Shown here: piece after piece, positions 26,535-38,040 of the stretch
Layout: each line of letters opens with the position of its first letter
Position numbering within the stretch: position 1 is the first letter of the stretch
Assembly: GCF_032854445.1 (NCBI RefSeq)
Contig: NC_088299.1
Coordinates: forward strand, 13,819,608-13,883,607
Length of the DNA: 64,000 bases
Source: Liolophura sinensis
Lineage: Eukaryota; Mollusca; Polyplacophora; Chitonida; Chitonidae
Reading direction: 5' to 3'
Notes under the pieces: generated by a model
Databases searched by the model: none
Seen by the model: only the letters and a program-made list of their open reading frames with translations
Told to the model about the DNA's origin: nothing
Program-made: the position numbers and the translations under genes

Positions 26535-29178
26535 CCCACCCAGGTCTGTATAATAAACACACTACAACTGCCATTCCACAGCCCACCCAGTTAAGTATAA
26601 TAAACACACTACAACTGCCCTTCCACAGCCCACCCAGGTCTGTATAATAAACACACTACAACTTCCCCTCCACAGCCCACCCGGGTCTGTGTAACAAACA
26701 CACTACAACTGCCCTTCCACAGCCCACTCAGGTCGGTATAATAAACACACTACAACCCACCTTCCACAGCCCACCCAGGTCTGTATGATAAACACTGTAC
26801 AACCCACCTTTCATATCCCACCCAGGTCTGTTTAATAAACACTCGACAACTGCCCTTCCACAGCCCACCCAGGTCCCAGTACAATAAACACACTACAACC
26901 CACCTTCCACAGCCCACTGAGGTCGTGTAATAAACACACTACAACCCACCTTCCACAGCCCACCCAGGTCTGTATGATAAACACTGTACAACCCACCTTT
27001 CATATCCCACCCAGGTCTGTTTAATAAACACTCGACAACTGCCCTTCCACAGCCCACCCAGGTCTCAGTACAATAAACACACTACAACCCACCTTTCATA
27101 TCCCACCCAGGTCTGTATAATAAACACTCAACAACCTACCTCCCACAGTCCATCTGGGTCTGTACCATAAACACACTACAACCCACCTTCCACAGCCCAC
27201 CCAGGTCCATACAGTAAACACACTACAACCCACCTTTCATATCCCACCCAGGACTGTGTAACAAACACTCAACAACCTACCTTCCACAGTCCATCTGGGT
27301 CTGTACCATAAACACACTACAACCCAGGTCTGTATAATAAACACTCAACAACCCACCTTTCATATCCCACCCAGGTCTGTGTAATAAACACTCAACAACC
27401 TACCTTCCACAGTCCATCTGGGTCTGTACCATAAACACACTACAACCCACCTTTCATATCCCACCCAGGTCTGTATAATAAACACTCAACAACCCACCTT
27501 CCACAGCCCACCCAGTTCTGTACCATAAACACTCAACAACCTACCTTCCACAGCCCACCCAGTTCTGTATAATAAACACACTACAACCCACCTTTCCTAT
27601 CCCACCCAGGTCTGTGTAATAAACACTCAACAACCTATCTTCCACAGTCCATCTGGGTCTGTACCATAAACACACTACAACCCACCTTCCACAGCCCACC
27701 CAGGTCCATACAGTAAACACACTACAACCCACCTTTCATATCCCACCCAGGACTGTGTAACAAACACTCAACAACCTACCTTCCACAGTCCATCTGGGTC
27801 TATACCATAAACACACTACAACCCACCTTCCACAGCCCACCCAGGTCCATACAGTAAACACACTACAACCCACCTTTCATATCCCACCCAGGACTGTGTA
27901 ATAAACACTCAACAACCTACCTTCCACAGTCCATCTGGGTCTGTACCATAAACACACTACAACCCACCTTCCACAGCCCACCCAGGTCTGTATAATAAAC
28001 ACTCAACAACCCACCTTTCCTATCCCACCCAGGTCTGTGTAATAAACACTCAACAACCCACCTTCCACAGTCCATCTGGGTCTGTACCATAAACACACTA
28101 CAACCCACCTTCCACAGCCCACCCAGGTCCATACAGTAAACACACTACAACCCACCTTTCATATCCCACCCAGGACTGTGTAACAAACACTCAACAACCC
28201 ACCTTCCACAGCCCACCCAGTTCTGTACCATAAACACTCAACAACCTACCTTCCACAGCCCACCCAGTTCTGTATAATAAACACACTACAACCCAGCTTT
28301 CATATCCCATCCAGGTCTGTGTAATAAACACTCAACAACCTACCTTCCACAGTCCATCTGGGTCTGTACCATAAACACACTACAACCCACCTTCCATATC
28401 CCACCCAGGTCTGTATAATAAACACTCAACAACCCACCTTCCACAGCCCACCCAGTTCTGTACCATAAACACTCAACAACCTACCTTCCATAGCCCACCC
28501 AGTTCTGTATAATAAACACACTACAACCCACCTTTCATAGTCCACCCAGGTCTGTATAATAAACACTCAACAACCTACCTTCCACAGTCCATCTGGGTCT
28601 GTACCATAAACACACTACAACCCACCTTCCACAGCCCACCCAGGTCCATACAGTAAACACACTACAACCCACCTTTCATATCCCACCCAGGACTGTGTAA
28701 CAAACACTCAACAACCTACCTTCCACAGTCCATCTGGGTCTGTACCATAAACACACTACAACCCACCTTCCACAGCCCACCCAGGTCCATACAGTAAACA
28801 CTCTACAACCCACCTTCCACAGCCCACCCAGGTCTGTATAATAAACACAGTACATCCCACCTTTCATATCCCACCCAGGTCTGTGTAATAAACACTCAAC
28901 AACCTACCTTCCACAGTCCATCTGGGTCTATACCATAAACATTATACAACCCACCTTCCACAGCCCACCCAGGTCCATACAGTAAACACTCTGCAACCCA
29001 CCTTCCACAGCCCACCCAGGTCTGTATAATAAACACAGTACATCCCACCTTTCATATCCCACCCAGGTCTGTGTAATAAACACTCAACAACCTACCTTCC
29101 ACAGTCCATCTGGGTCTATACCATAAACATTATACAACCCACCTTCCACAGCCCACCCAGGTCTGTATAATAAACATA
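26535..29178. repeat. ~47-bp satellite, ~2.6 kb
   Basis: More than 50 tandem units of about 47 bp with the cores CCCACCCAGGTCTGTATAAT, AAACACACTACAACCCACC and TTCCACAG. Two variant classes alternate in places: CAGCCCACCCAGGTC versus CAGTCCATCTGGGTC, and ACACACTACAAC versus ACACTCAACAAC, giving a higher-order pattern. Degenerate units reach back to about 26260. Since 47 is not a multiple of three, the long Trp/Cys/Gly-rich frames on the minus strand are by-products. Confidence 0.95.
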
Positions 29179-29215
29179 GTCTGTACAATGCTGAAGATGG
29201 AGTGGCGTATTATTT

Positions 29216-29563
29216 CAGCACACATGGAAATCATGTACGACAGCTGCCATCCTACACCATTGGCATGAAGCAAAACTATGACTTCTCCATCGGATGAACA
29301 GAAGTGTGAGAAGCGCTGTACCAAGGTGTCTTGGGTAGGCTGGTCCCACTTGTTCCTGTGGTTTAGTCCTATGGTCATGATCTCTTTCATGAATTTTCTC
29401 ACAAATTAGGAAACAATTACAGGTCATCTCACATAACCACATTGCAAGGGGTAAATACTGAGAAAAGTGAACAGTTCAACTCCTTTCTCCAATGCATAAA
29501 ATACATACGAGCTCACCTCAGCCAGTCTCATTTCTGATTCTTTCTGCAACTCATGATTTATAT
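29216..29563 (-). CDS. Candidate exon pair of an unrecognised host gene
   Basis: A 47-nt segment at 29517-29563 has a good acceptor (TTTCATTCCAG) and donor (GAG|GTGAGC) and reads INHELQKESEMRLAE. The next segment, ending near 29397 after TTTGTGAG, can continue in phase as KIHERDHDHRTKPQEQVGPA and stops at about 29216, just before the satellite. A competing frame over the same DNA is also open (GEVIVLLHANGVGWQLSYM). I do not recognise either protein. If real, this is the 3' end of a gene that ends at the satellite. Confidence 0.3.
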
Positions 29564-30937
29564 CTGGAATGAAAGGAAGACAAATATTTTTAGTTGTAGA
29601 GTCAACGTAGCCCTCACTGGTGCGGACAGTATATAGGTTCAAATTGTCTTATCCCACAATATCACAATCCACAAATGATCATGCATGCTCAGTGACTCCC
29701 TGTCTGTGCGTATAAACTGTGTACCAGTGGATAGCAACAGAGATATATGCTCAGTGACTCCCTGTCTGCGCTTACCTATTTCTTTGAATCACGAAAACTT
29801 ACACTTATATCTACAATTTTTGTGCACTGACCTACCAAGAACGATATTGACAGCCATGATTCCCTGGCATTTTTCTGTTTTGTGGACTGTAAACAAATAT
29901 TTCTATAAACCATCCAAGTATGGTTACAGTTTCTCAGACAAACACCAAACTAGAGAAGCTCACTGTCTCTCTAGCAACTTTACCACATTTGTGGAGTGTC
30001 AAAGCTGTCCACACCTGTATTATTACTAGGAGCCTGTTACACTAGCCCATACCTATACCTCGACCGAATATTTAAACCATTCACACAGTCAGTGACTGTT
30101 GTCATGTACAGCTAATCATAGGCTTGCGGTGGCTTGCCGTTTGTTGTTGAATCAATGACAAATTCTTATAGCACTATCTAATGAGAGAATGATATCTGTG
30201 TATGATGATGTCATTCTCTTTTATTTTGGTTTAGACAGTATTTGATTGTATCACCTCACTTAAACATCATGCGTTTTACGAACTGTTCAATCACGCGAGC
30301 AGTCGGTGTTCCCTGAATGCCTTATTAAACTTGTCTGTAACTTATGCGGCTCACAACTGAGTCGTACCCCAGACTGCAGCTGAGTTATACAGGTGAAAAA
30401 GTTTTGTTTTAGCTTTTGTACACTTTTATGCTGTGGACAAATGTAGACGCAAAAACCTTCATATCCAATATCTTCATATTGTTTGATAAATGTTTAATAA
30501 AGGAACATGTTTGTGTCATCATGTAGGCTATACTGGATTTATGCAGATTACTTAGAAATCTATGTTGCTTACATCTCACGGTGCATATTACTGTGGATTA
30601 TTCATTGTGGCAAGACCCACACTAGCTGTGACATAGGCCTACTTGATATACACTATATTATTCTGTTGTACTTTTATCAGCATACTGAGACTGACTATAT
30701 TGTAAGACTGCAAGCTCTCAGTGAAATAGGACAAGAATGTTTATAAAATTTATCATGGACTTTGTATTCCTTGTTTACATATTTATTTCAGAGCTTTTTG
30801 TACAACGTGGTTAGATTAATGTTATTGATGTGTAATAAACATGCAATTACTAACTGCTCTGGTGTTTTGAAATGTCTGGTTTTGTTTAATATGTCATAGC
30901 AATGGATATTATAAACGAAAACACGGCGCACTGAATA
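29564..30937. other. Stretch without a recognised gene
   Basis: AT-rich. A ~30-bp phrase containing GCTCAGTGACTCCCTGTCTG occurs twice about 60 bp apart near 29690 and 29750, a small tandem duplication. Nothing else stands out. Confidence 0.4.
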
Positions 30938-31195
30938 TCGGGGCCTCCTTGGCTCAGTTGGATAGCGCGCTAGCGCAGCGTAATGACCCAGGAGCCTCTT
31001 AAGCTGTTCAAGCACAGCTCATGCTGGCTTTCTCTCCGGACGTACATGGGATGTCTCCCAACAACCTGCGGATGGTCGTGGGTTTCCCCCTGGCTTTGCC
31101 CGGTTTCCTCCCATCATAATGCTGGCCACCGTCGTATAAGTGAAATATTCTTGAGTACGGCCTAAAACACCAATCAAATAAATAAATAAATAAAT
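30938..31195 (+). repeat. Full-length tRNA-derived SINE
   Basis: The best copy in the window. The head is GGCCTCCTTGGCTCAGTTGG, then ATAGCGCGCTAGCGCAGCG. The middle has CATGCTGGCTTTCTCTCCGG, CAACCTGCGGATGGTCGTGG and TTTCCTCCCATCATAATGC. The tail is TTCTTGAGTACGGCCTAAAA, then CACCAATC and (AAATA)n. At about 255 bp it defines the family of which most other fragments here are parts. Confidence 0.85.
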
Positions 31196-31639
31196 GACTG
31201 AATATCTGATAAACATTGGTTGATGTTAATTTAGGGGTCTCATGGCAGGACATGCTGTAGTAAGCCGCTTTATTGACTGATTGCTATTTAGCGTCATATT
31301 TAAGCAGTTTTGCCACGTTACAAACGTTGCTTGGTGGTCTTTTTCCTTCGCGAACATCCAGAAAGGAGAATCAACATTTTACCCGTCTGAAGATGACAGT
31401 GAATGCAGTTAGTTTGAATAGTGATATATATATATATGCCTAAAACGTTAGAGTATGTAACATTGATCTGCGCATTTCAAAACAAGAGGTACCAAATATA
31501 GATACTGATTCTTTACACGTTAAAGTCGTAAATATTTGCGTCAAATTGCATATATAATATCTGTCATCAATTATTTTCTGAGGAAAACACCACGTACAAC
31601 GTTCATATGTTATAGCACTTCGTTGGCAAATTTAGTTAT

Positions 31640-31700
31640 TTATCTAAAAAATTGTGAAGTACGACGTTAAACCGCAAGCATAGATACATACATAGCTAGT
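31640..31700 (+). repeat. SINE tail of the 590-1018 type
   Basis: AAAAATTGTGAAGTACGACG, then TTAAACCGCAAGCATAGATA. Matches the tail of the element at 590-1018, but ends in (CATA)n. Confidence 0.55.
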
Positions 31701-31717
31701 TATCTCTTTGGAAGTTT

Positions 31718-31945
31718 ACATTGTACTCAAGAATATTTCACTTATACCACAGGGGCCAGGATTATGATGAGAGCCCGGGAGAAACCTACGACAGTCCTCA
31801 GGGTGGTCCCAGGTCTTCCGAATTAAAGTTGGAGAGAAAGACACCATAAGCTAGACTCGAACTCACAGCTATCAACACTGGTGAGAGGGCTCTTGGATAA
31901 TAATGCTGCAATAGCTAACTTTGGAGATCTCAAGGGCATTCCGAG
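31718..31945 (-). repeat. Degenerate SINE
   Basis: The plus strand reads GTACTCAAGAATATTTCACT, then GGGCCAGGATTATGATGAG, GACTCGAACTCACAGC and GGTGAGAGGGCTCTTGGAT. Diverged minus-strand copy. Confidence 0.6.
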
Positions 31946-32589
31946 AGATGAGCTAGCGGTCCTCAGTGGTACTAAGCCACGTGCTGCTCTATATGGATTG
32001 TTTATCCAATTAATATATTGCATATGCCGTGTATTTCTTTAATTTCACCGGTATGTCGAATTTCAAATATAACAGGCTAACAATGACCCAACCCTAACCC
32101 ATATATACGCACTGCGAACTGAGTTATAAGCTGCCACTGCTGACTCGTGCTAGTGCTGCTGAATTTATACTTTATGTAAGTAATGTGGACACAGTATGTC
32201 ACACCTTTTCTTAATTTGAATAAAACATCGCATTTCAATAGGAAAAAAGGTAGCATTCACCTAACCCTAGCCTAACCCTGGACAGAGACACCTGCTATTT
32301 GAGTGATGAACTGGCACTTCGGGCTCCTCAGCCACTTGTTACCGAGTCCATTCTTCATATACGTAGGCAGAATAAGTTGTGTATTTTCTTGATTTTATAT
32401 GAATATAGTTTTGGAAACAGGAAAAGGTAGATTTACCTAACCTAGACATATGCGCACTGCTATCTGAGTGAAAACCAGTGTATAAATATCAGCCCTACCT
32501 CACATTATAAGCAGGGCTCAAATTAAACAAATTCTGTATCACACGTACTTTCATCCATTTTCTTGCTGTAGATAACATACTATATATTC
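31946..32589. repeat. Three diverged ~175-bp direct repeats with TAACCC motifs
   Basis: Phrases such as CCAACCCTAACCC (about 32088), CACCTAACCCTAGCCTAACC (about 32260) and TTTACCTAACCTAG (about 32433) each precede a 'CACTGC...GAGT' phrase. Together they suggest three old tandem copies, 170-180 bp apart. This is not a telomere array. Confidence 0.4.
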
Positions 32590-32738
32590 CTTTGGAAGGT
32601 CTGCAGCAACCTGCGAATGGTCGTGGGTTTCGACTGGGATATGCCCCGTGTCCTCCCACCATAACACTTGCCGCCGCCCTACAAGCGAAATATTCTTGAG
32701 TGCGGCGTAAAACACAATTCAAATAAATAAATATATAA
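32590..32738 (+). repeat. SINE 3' half
   Basis: CAGCAACCTGCGAATGGTCG, TCCTCCCACCATAACAC and TTCTTGAGTGCGGCGTAAAA, then CACAATTCAAATAAATAAAT. Confidence 0.7.
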
Positions 32739-33914
32739 TCAGGCACAGTGTCAGAGAAATAGCGCATATTGACAAATAAATTTCGATTTGGTTATGTCTT
32801 GGTTTGAAGTGAATTTGGACTCGCAACATCACCACTTCACAGAACCGTTAAGGACGAAGGAACATTAACATGAAGAATATATCAGGTAAAAGACCATTAA
32901 ACACTGTAAATAAACATATGGTTGGCGTTATACTGTGTGACGGATACCCTCTGGGGTCGCTACATCCAACTTTAGAACTTGATGTTTAAAACCCATAAAA
33001 TGGTTGGAAAAAATTTTTTAAAAAATCCATGGACCTATTTTGCTGGACAGCGTTTCTTGTAAATGATTTCAGCCTTTACTTTGACATGAAAACATTTCTT
33101 CATTGAAAACACGAATATAAGCCATCAGAGTGAGCGCAGAAAATTGTATGAAACTTGACGTACTTCTTCTTGATATTCTTTATTTGTTTCGATTTCACAC
33201 GGTCAAAGGTTGCATAAAACTTAGAGAGAAAAGCCTGGTTTATGGTATGCACAAATAATGGGGATATAGTTCTCTTTTTGCCAGATTAAAACTTTGAATT
33301 CGAAACTTTTAACAGTATTAGTTAGTAATTAATGATACAGTAATTATTTATTACACTGGAATGGCGTTGTTACACATCGGATGTACATGATGTAAATTTT
33401 AAAAGTTTGTGATTCAGGTGGCAGATTTTCTGCTAAACAGTTTCTTCACTGGGGTGACCGGCCTCTGAACACCAAATAATGGAGAAATAGTGAATACATC
33501 AGCCTTACAATTCTTTTAAATTATTTCCTAGTTTTTATTTTTACAGCTTGTTACAACCACACTGAAATACAGTTAGTTTTAATGACTACTTATGCCTAAG
33601 TATATGTATGGCGTAACATTAAACACCGAAAACACAGGGAGTGGTAGGCCTTTATTCAAACAGCTTCCTTTGTCTTGTTTCCATTGGTCCCATTTCCATT
33701 GACCAAGTTGAAATATTGTGAAGGCATTGAACTACAGATAAAATGACATGCATTTAATATGCTAAGTTTCAGTATATATTTGGCTGAAGTATAGACCACA
33801 CATAACACCAAACAGGATACAGTAGTCACTGGGAAGAAGTGCCTGAATGAGCACAATCCTCACAATATATATATTGTGAGGTATGATATATATGTGCAGG
33901 TATGATATACATAT
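32739..33914. other. Stretch without a recognised gene
   Basis: AT-rich. Holds a possible SINE tail near 33605 (GTATGGCGTAACATTAAACA) and a perfect 24-bp palindrome at 33858-33881. Confidence 0.4.
33858..33881. repeat. Perfect 24-bp palindrome
   Basis: CCTCACAATATA followed directly by its reverse complement TATATTGTGAGG, with no loop. It abuts partial repeats of TATGATATA and is close to the tail of a minus-strand SINE. Confidence 0.8.
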
Positions 33915-34122
33915 GCAGTTTATATTTATTTATTTGGTGGTAGGAAAATGAGCAGAGCCTGAGCCTGGAGAAACCAACTGGCCTCTGCAAGTTGCTGGAA
34001 GATCTTCCCACATATGGTCGGACAGGAAGCCAGCATGAGCTAAACTTGAACTCACACCGACCTCATTGGTGTGAGGCTCCTGGGTCATTGTGCCGCTAAC
34101 CATCTCGGCCACGGAGGCCTTA
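33915..34122 (-). repeat. Near full-length SINE
   Basis: The plus strand reads TTTATTTATTTGGTGGTAGG, GAAGATCTTCCCACATATGG, AGGAAGCCAGCATGAGCT, GAGGCTCCTGGGTCATTGTG and TAACCATCTCGGCCACGGAG, then GCC. Both the tRNA head and the tail are present. Confidence 0.75.
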
Positions 34123-36309
34123 TCAGTTTACCTTATCTGTTCTGACACCATTGTGAAAGGGATGAAAGGATACTGTTGTCAACTGAGCATGCACACTCAT
34201 GAAGAAATAAATTAATTTGATCACAACACAAATAAACTTTGAACCCTTTATTTATACTTATTTAACCAAAAAATATTACAAATGAACATGGACAAAGACA
34301 TATTATTTGAACATTTACACCGATAAGGCAGTTAAAGTACTTTGGAAATTCATGGTACATGACCTTAAATTTGGACCATCACAAAAATTGTACCTTGTGT
34401 CTTATTCTGAGAGTTCTATTAATGTTATAAAGGTGTTTTGGGGTTTGTTTGGAAAGTAGGACGATATCCTAAGGAATAGGTAAGTTATCGCACCAAAAGT
34501 ATATCTGACAACATTTATTTGCCTCTAAAAATGAACTTTTGGGGTAAAATTTTAAGTCATTCACCTATATGTAATATATATTACACAATTTAAATATTAT
34601 CACTTTCTACCTTCACTTTAACAAGTGGGCAAGAACTTTGCAATTTCTGCATTGATGTACTCATACTATCAGCAAGAATAATATGTAATGAGCTGATTAT
34701 TACAAATATGTTATTAATGTTTACTCTTCTCCATATTTGGACGTTCCCGAGTATAGTCATTCGAGCATTACTGCACACAGTACATTTAGGTCTGTGAAAG
34801 GTGTAGGATGCATTTCTGTAGGAGGTCCTGGATTGATGGCTTGCATTTTGCTTGAAGTTCAATGAGATGAAGACAACGATGACAGTGCAAACTGTTCCAC
34901 CATATCAGAAAATGGAGTTGTCAATCTGCCAATAAATATCACAGATGTTAATGAGAAAATATATATTTGGCAGAGCTGCATGAAGAAAACATTTTTCATC
35001 AGGCAAATCAAACACTAGAAGGAAAATGATACACCCATATATGTTTCATACACACTGAATGCAAATCCTTGTTTACGCAAACCAGAATGCCAGTTTGAAG
35101 ACATGCTGTGCACTTGGTGTTGAAAGTGTCCACATCATGTCTACTGACAGCAGGTAATGCCTCTCACTGAATTAATACCCATAATCAGGAGAAATTAAGA
35201 AAACATGACTGCTTTGGTTCACAAAAAGTATACTTTTTGGTAACATTTATGGCATTTACAACTGGAATGTGGTATTCCTCTTAAAGTAAGAGAAGGTTGT
35301 GGTTTCCATCAGCAAACTGGGTAATGTGACTTGGTGGCCATGTTGAATTTAGTGCAAAACCTTTAATAGCATGCTAGTCTATATAAGTCACTAAAATTTG
35401 GAAATTGTGAAATCCTTTTTATGTTTTTTGCAGCCAGTTATTAGAAAACATTACATAAAAACTATGCTATCTGATGAACTTTGAGATGCTGATTGCAAGT
35501 CACCAGAAGTTAGCAATTTTATTTTACTACAAGTGGAAAAAATGCGATGAAAATAATTGAAAATGGATCTTTTGAAACTAAGCAAACAAAGGGTTTATAC
35601 ACCGGTAGCTGACACAGACTGGAGCAAAGAAAGTATAATAAACCTTCAAATTTGTTTGTAAACTACAATTGTAAGTATTGTAGATCGAAGAAAAACAAAA
35701 GAAGAATACAATGTGAGAATAGGAAAAAAAAAGAGAAACTTGTCCCCTAAATAAATAAAGATTTCAATACAATTGCTCATCAAAGTAATTAGTGTGCATG
35801 AAATGTGGAACACTGAAGTATTTACATTATCTACACTCACAGAGCTTTGTTGAGTAAGCTTGGATGGGTGAGGTATATGTACGATAAATGTACCCTTTAG
35901 GGGTAAATTATATGAATGGAATTAATAAACAAACCTGTTAGGACAGTGGCCAAATATGATGAAATTCATGAATATTTGTTATTCAACCAGACAGCTACTA
36001 CAAAAAAAAAAAGCAAAAAAAACGAAAAATGAATGTAAAAATGAACATGCTTTGTTATTATTTGTGTATTCCGTAGCTTTTATTATGTAACTTTCTTTTT
36101 TAACCTTGTGTATTTATTTCTTTACTAACTTAACTGTTGTTTAATGACATACTAATGTGATGGCAGTACCTTTTATGGGTGGAGGAAGCTGGAGAAAACC
36201 CATATGTTGTCAAATGCTTACTGTTACCAATGTGCCCCAAGCTGTGAGCGAGGGAAAAACCTTTTTAAAAAAGCAAGTTGGCGTGACGTTAAAGACTATT
36301 TATAACATT
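34123..36309. other. Stretch without a recognised gene
   Basis: AT-rich, no exon seen. A degraded SINE body in minus orientation lies near 36100-36215 (GGTGGAGGAAGCTGGAGAAA). An A-rich run lies at 36001-36030. Confidence 0.4.
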
Positions 36310-36448
36310 ACCATTATTTATTTATATAACTGGAGCTTTATACAGTATTCAAAAATATTTGACTTACATGATGATAGCCAGTATTAAACCGGGCAAAGCT
36401 TGGGGAAAACTCACGACCATCTTCAGCTTGCTGGCAGACCTTCAAGGA
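36310..36448 (-). repeat. Degenerate SINE 3' half
   Basis: The plus strand reads CAGTATTCAAAAATATTTGA, then GATAGCCAGTATTAAACCGG and ACTCACGACCATCTTCAGC. Confidence 0.55.
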
Positions 36449-36789
36449 TACGAATATAACATTAAGAATAAAGTTAACAGAATCAATGATATGCATGAAG
36501 TTGAAAAGTAAAGCACCCTTCAAGGTCATAATTATGGCAAATTAAGATTAATACGACACACTAAATATGCAACAATTATTCATGGAGTAAGCTGGATTTT
36601 AAACTTGATGTGAGGTTACACAAAATGAACACATGCACATAAAATTTTATGAGAATGAGACAATAAGACCTGTGTGACAGATAGGTGGACAGAGTACGGG
36701 GTGGGCAGACAGAATGACAAATCAAAATTAATGTCTGTTGCTGATTTTGAAGAATGTTATTAATGGCAAACAAGGCAGTCAGTGAACAC

Positions 36790-36862
36790 CTGTAGCTCTC
36801 CTGACTGAGCAGTTCATAAAACTGTATAATGTTCAGCGAGATATGTTCAAATCCTGTCCTCT
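36790..36862 (+). repeat. tRNA-like sequence, likely SINE head
   Basis: CTGTAGCTCTCCTGACTGAG resembles a decayed A box, and ATATGTTCAAATCCTGTCC a B box, at tRNA-like spacing. Arms do not pair well, so it is not a working tRNA. Confidence 0.35.
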
Positions 36863-36979
36863 AAACCAAAATACAGCAGAATGACACAGACACATACACA
36901 TGTCATTCATACATTAGATAGTACTAAGATGTCGGAATTAAATTAAAAAAAAAGGCCAAAATTATTATGTACTGTCAGA

Positions 36980-38040
36980 AATATGACTGTTTATTATATA
37001 CATAGCAGATATAGGTTTCAGAGCAGCTTTGTGGTCAGGTCATCAAACTACATAAAGTAGAATACAGAAAATATTTAAATTCAGAAAATATTGATTCTGT
37101 GACAAATTCAGTGATCAGCGCATTTCCACAGTTTTCAAGATAAACAACTAATTTCTGCACCCTTCATTTGTTCGAACATGCTCTATCTGCATTTTAAATT
37201 TCAGCTTAATCGCATTAAACCTTGTCAAGAAAATGACACATAAACACTTTCTGTCAATCGTAATATTGCAGAAACAGTACATTAATTGAATGGTGTCTAT
37301 GCATTGATAGAAAGCACATATTCTTCGTAACCATCAATGCACTGTACATACACTACATAATATGTACATATAAATGTGTCAAATGTAGTCAATCAACCTG
37401 TGGGCAATGTTTAAAGGCGTGTATGTCCTCTTCTTTTCCACACAGCTCAAGGATTTTCAGCATACTTACAGAACATACATAGCCCTTATTATACAGTCAT
37501 TTTCAGCTTACAACTATAGCAGTTTTCTGTCTAGTGTCCAGCAAATACTGGGATAATTGCGATTTTTCACAGCTTAATCACAATTTAGGTCAAAAGTATA
37601 CACATCAAGAAAAAAAATAAGACCGGGTTCGAGATAAGAACATCAAACTATGTTGGGTGGCATACTTACAATATTTCTACATTCATTCTAGACACAAACA
37701 GATTGTACATGCATTATGTAACATGTCTTGTAAATGTGCCAAAAAATCGTAAATCGACCTTTTATCAAATTTTGAAGCCCTGTATATCCTGCCTTAAGAC
37801 AACTCAAACATTTTCAGCATACATACAGTACATATATAGTCCCTTTCACTCAGCAATCTTGAACTCTACAGGTGTATCAGTTTTCTGTCACAAGACCTAC
37901 AAATATGGGGAAATTGCAAATTTCTGATCACAATTTGCAACATAACTACATCTTACAGGGAAAAAATAAGAACAAATTCGTGATCTGGACATCAAATTAT
38001 GTCAGATAGCATATTTAGAATCTTGAAATTCCAAAAAACA
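36980..38040. repeat. Diverged ~358-bp tandem duplication
   Basis: The phrase TTTTCAGCATACTTACAGAA (about 37454) recurs as TTTTCAGCATACATACAGTA about 358 bp later, and CAGTTTTCTGTC, AAATAAGA and ACATCAAACTATGT phrases recur with the same offset. A third partial copy is seen near 37030 (GGTCATCAAACTACATAAAG). Old and much diverged. Confidence 0.6.

Noticed and set aside
26253-26594. 113-codon His/Ser/Thr/Pro-rich frame on the plus strand
   Set aside because: It lies in degenerate satellite units and has no exon borders or motif.
27541-28867. Trp/Cys/Gly-rich open frames on the minus strand
   Set aside because: They arise from the ~47-bp satellite; a unit that is not a multiple of three cycles through all frames and chance leaves some open.
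26535-29178. CRISPR-like regular repeats
   Set aside because: Head-to-tail units without unique spacers in an animal genome; this is a satellite.
32085-32290. Telomeric TTAGGG/CCCTAA array
   Set aside because: Only isolated AACCCTAACCC phrases within a ~175-bp unit; no tandem hexamer array.
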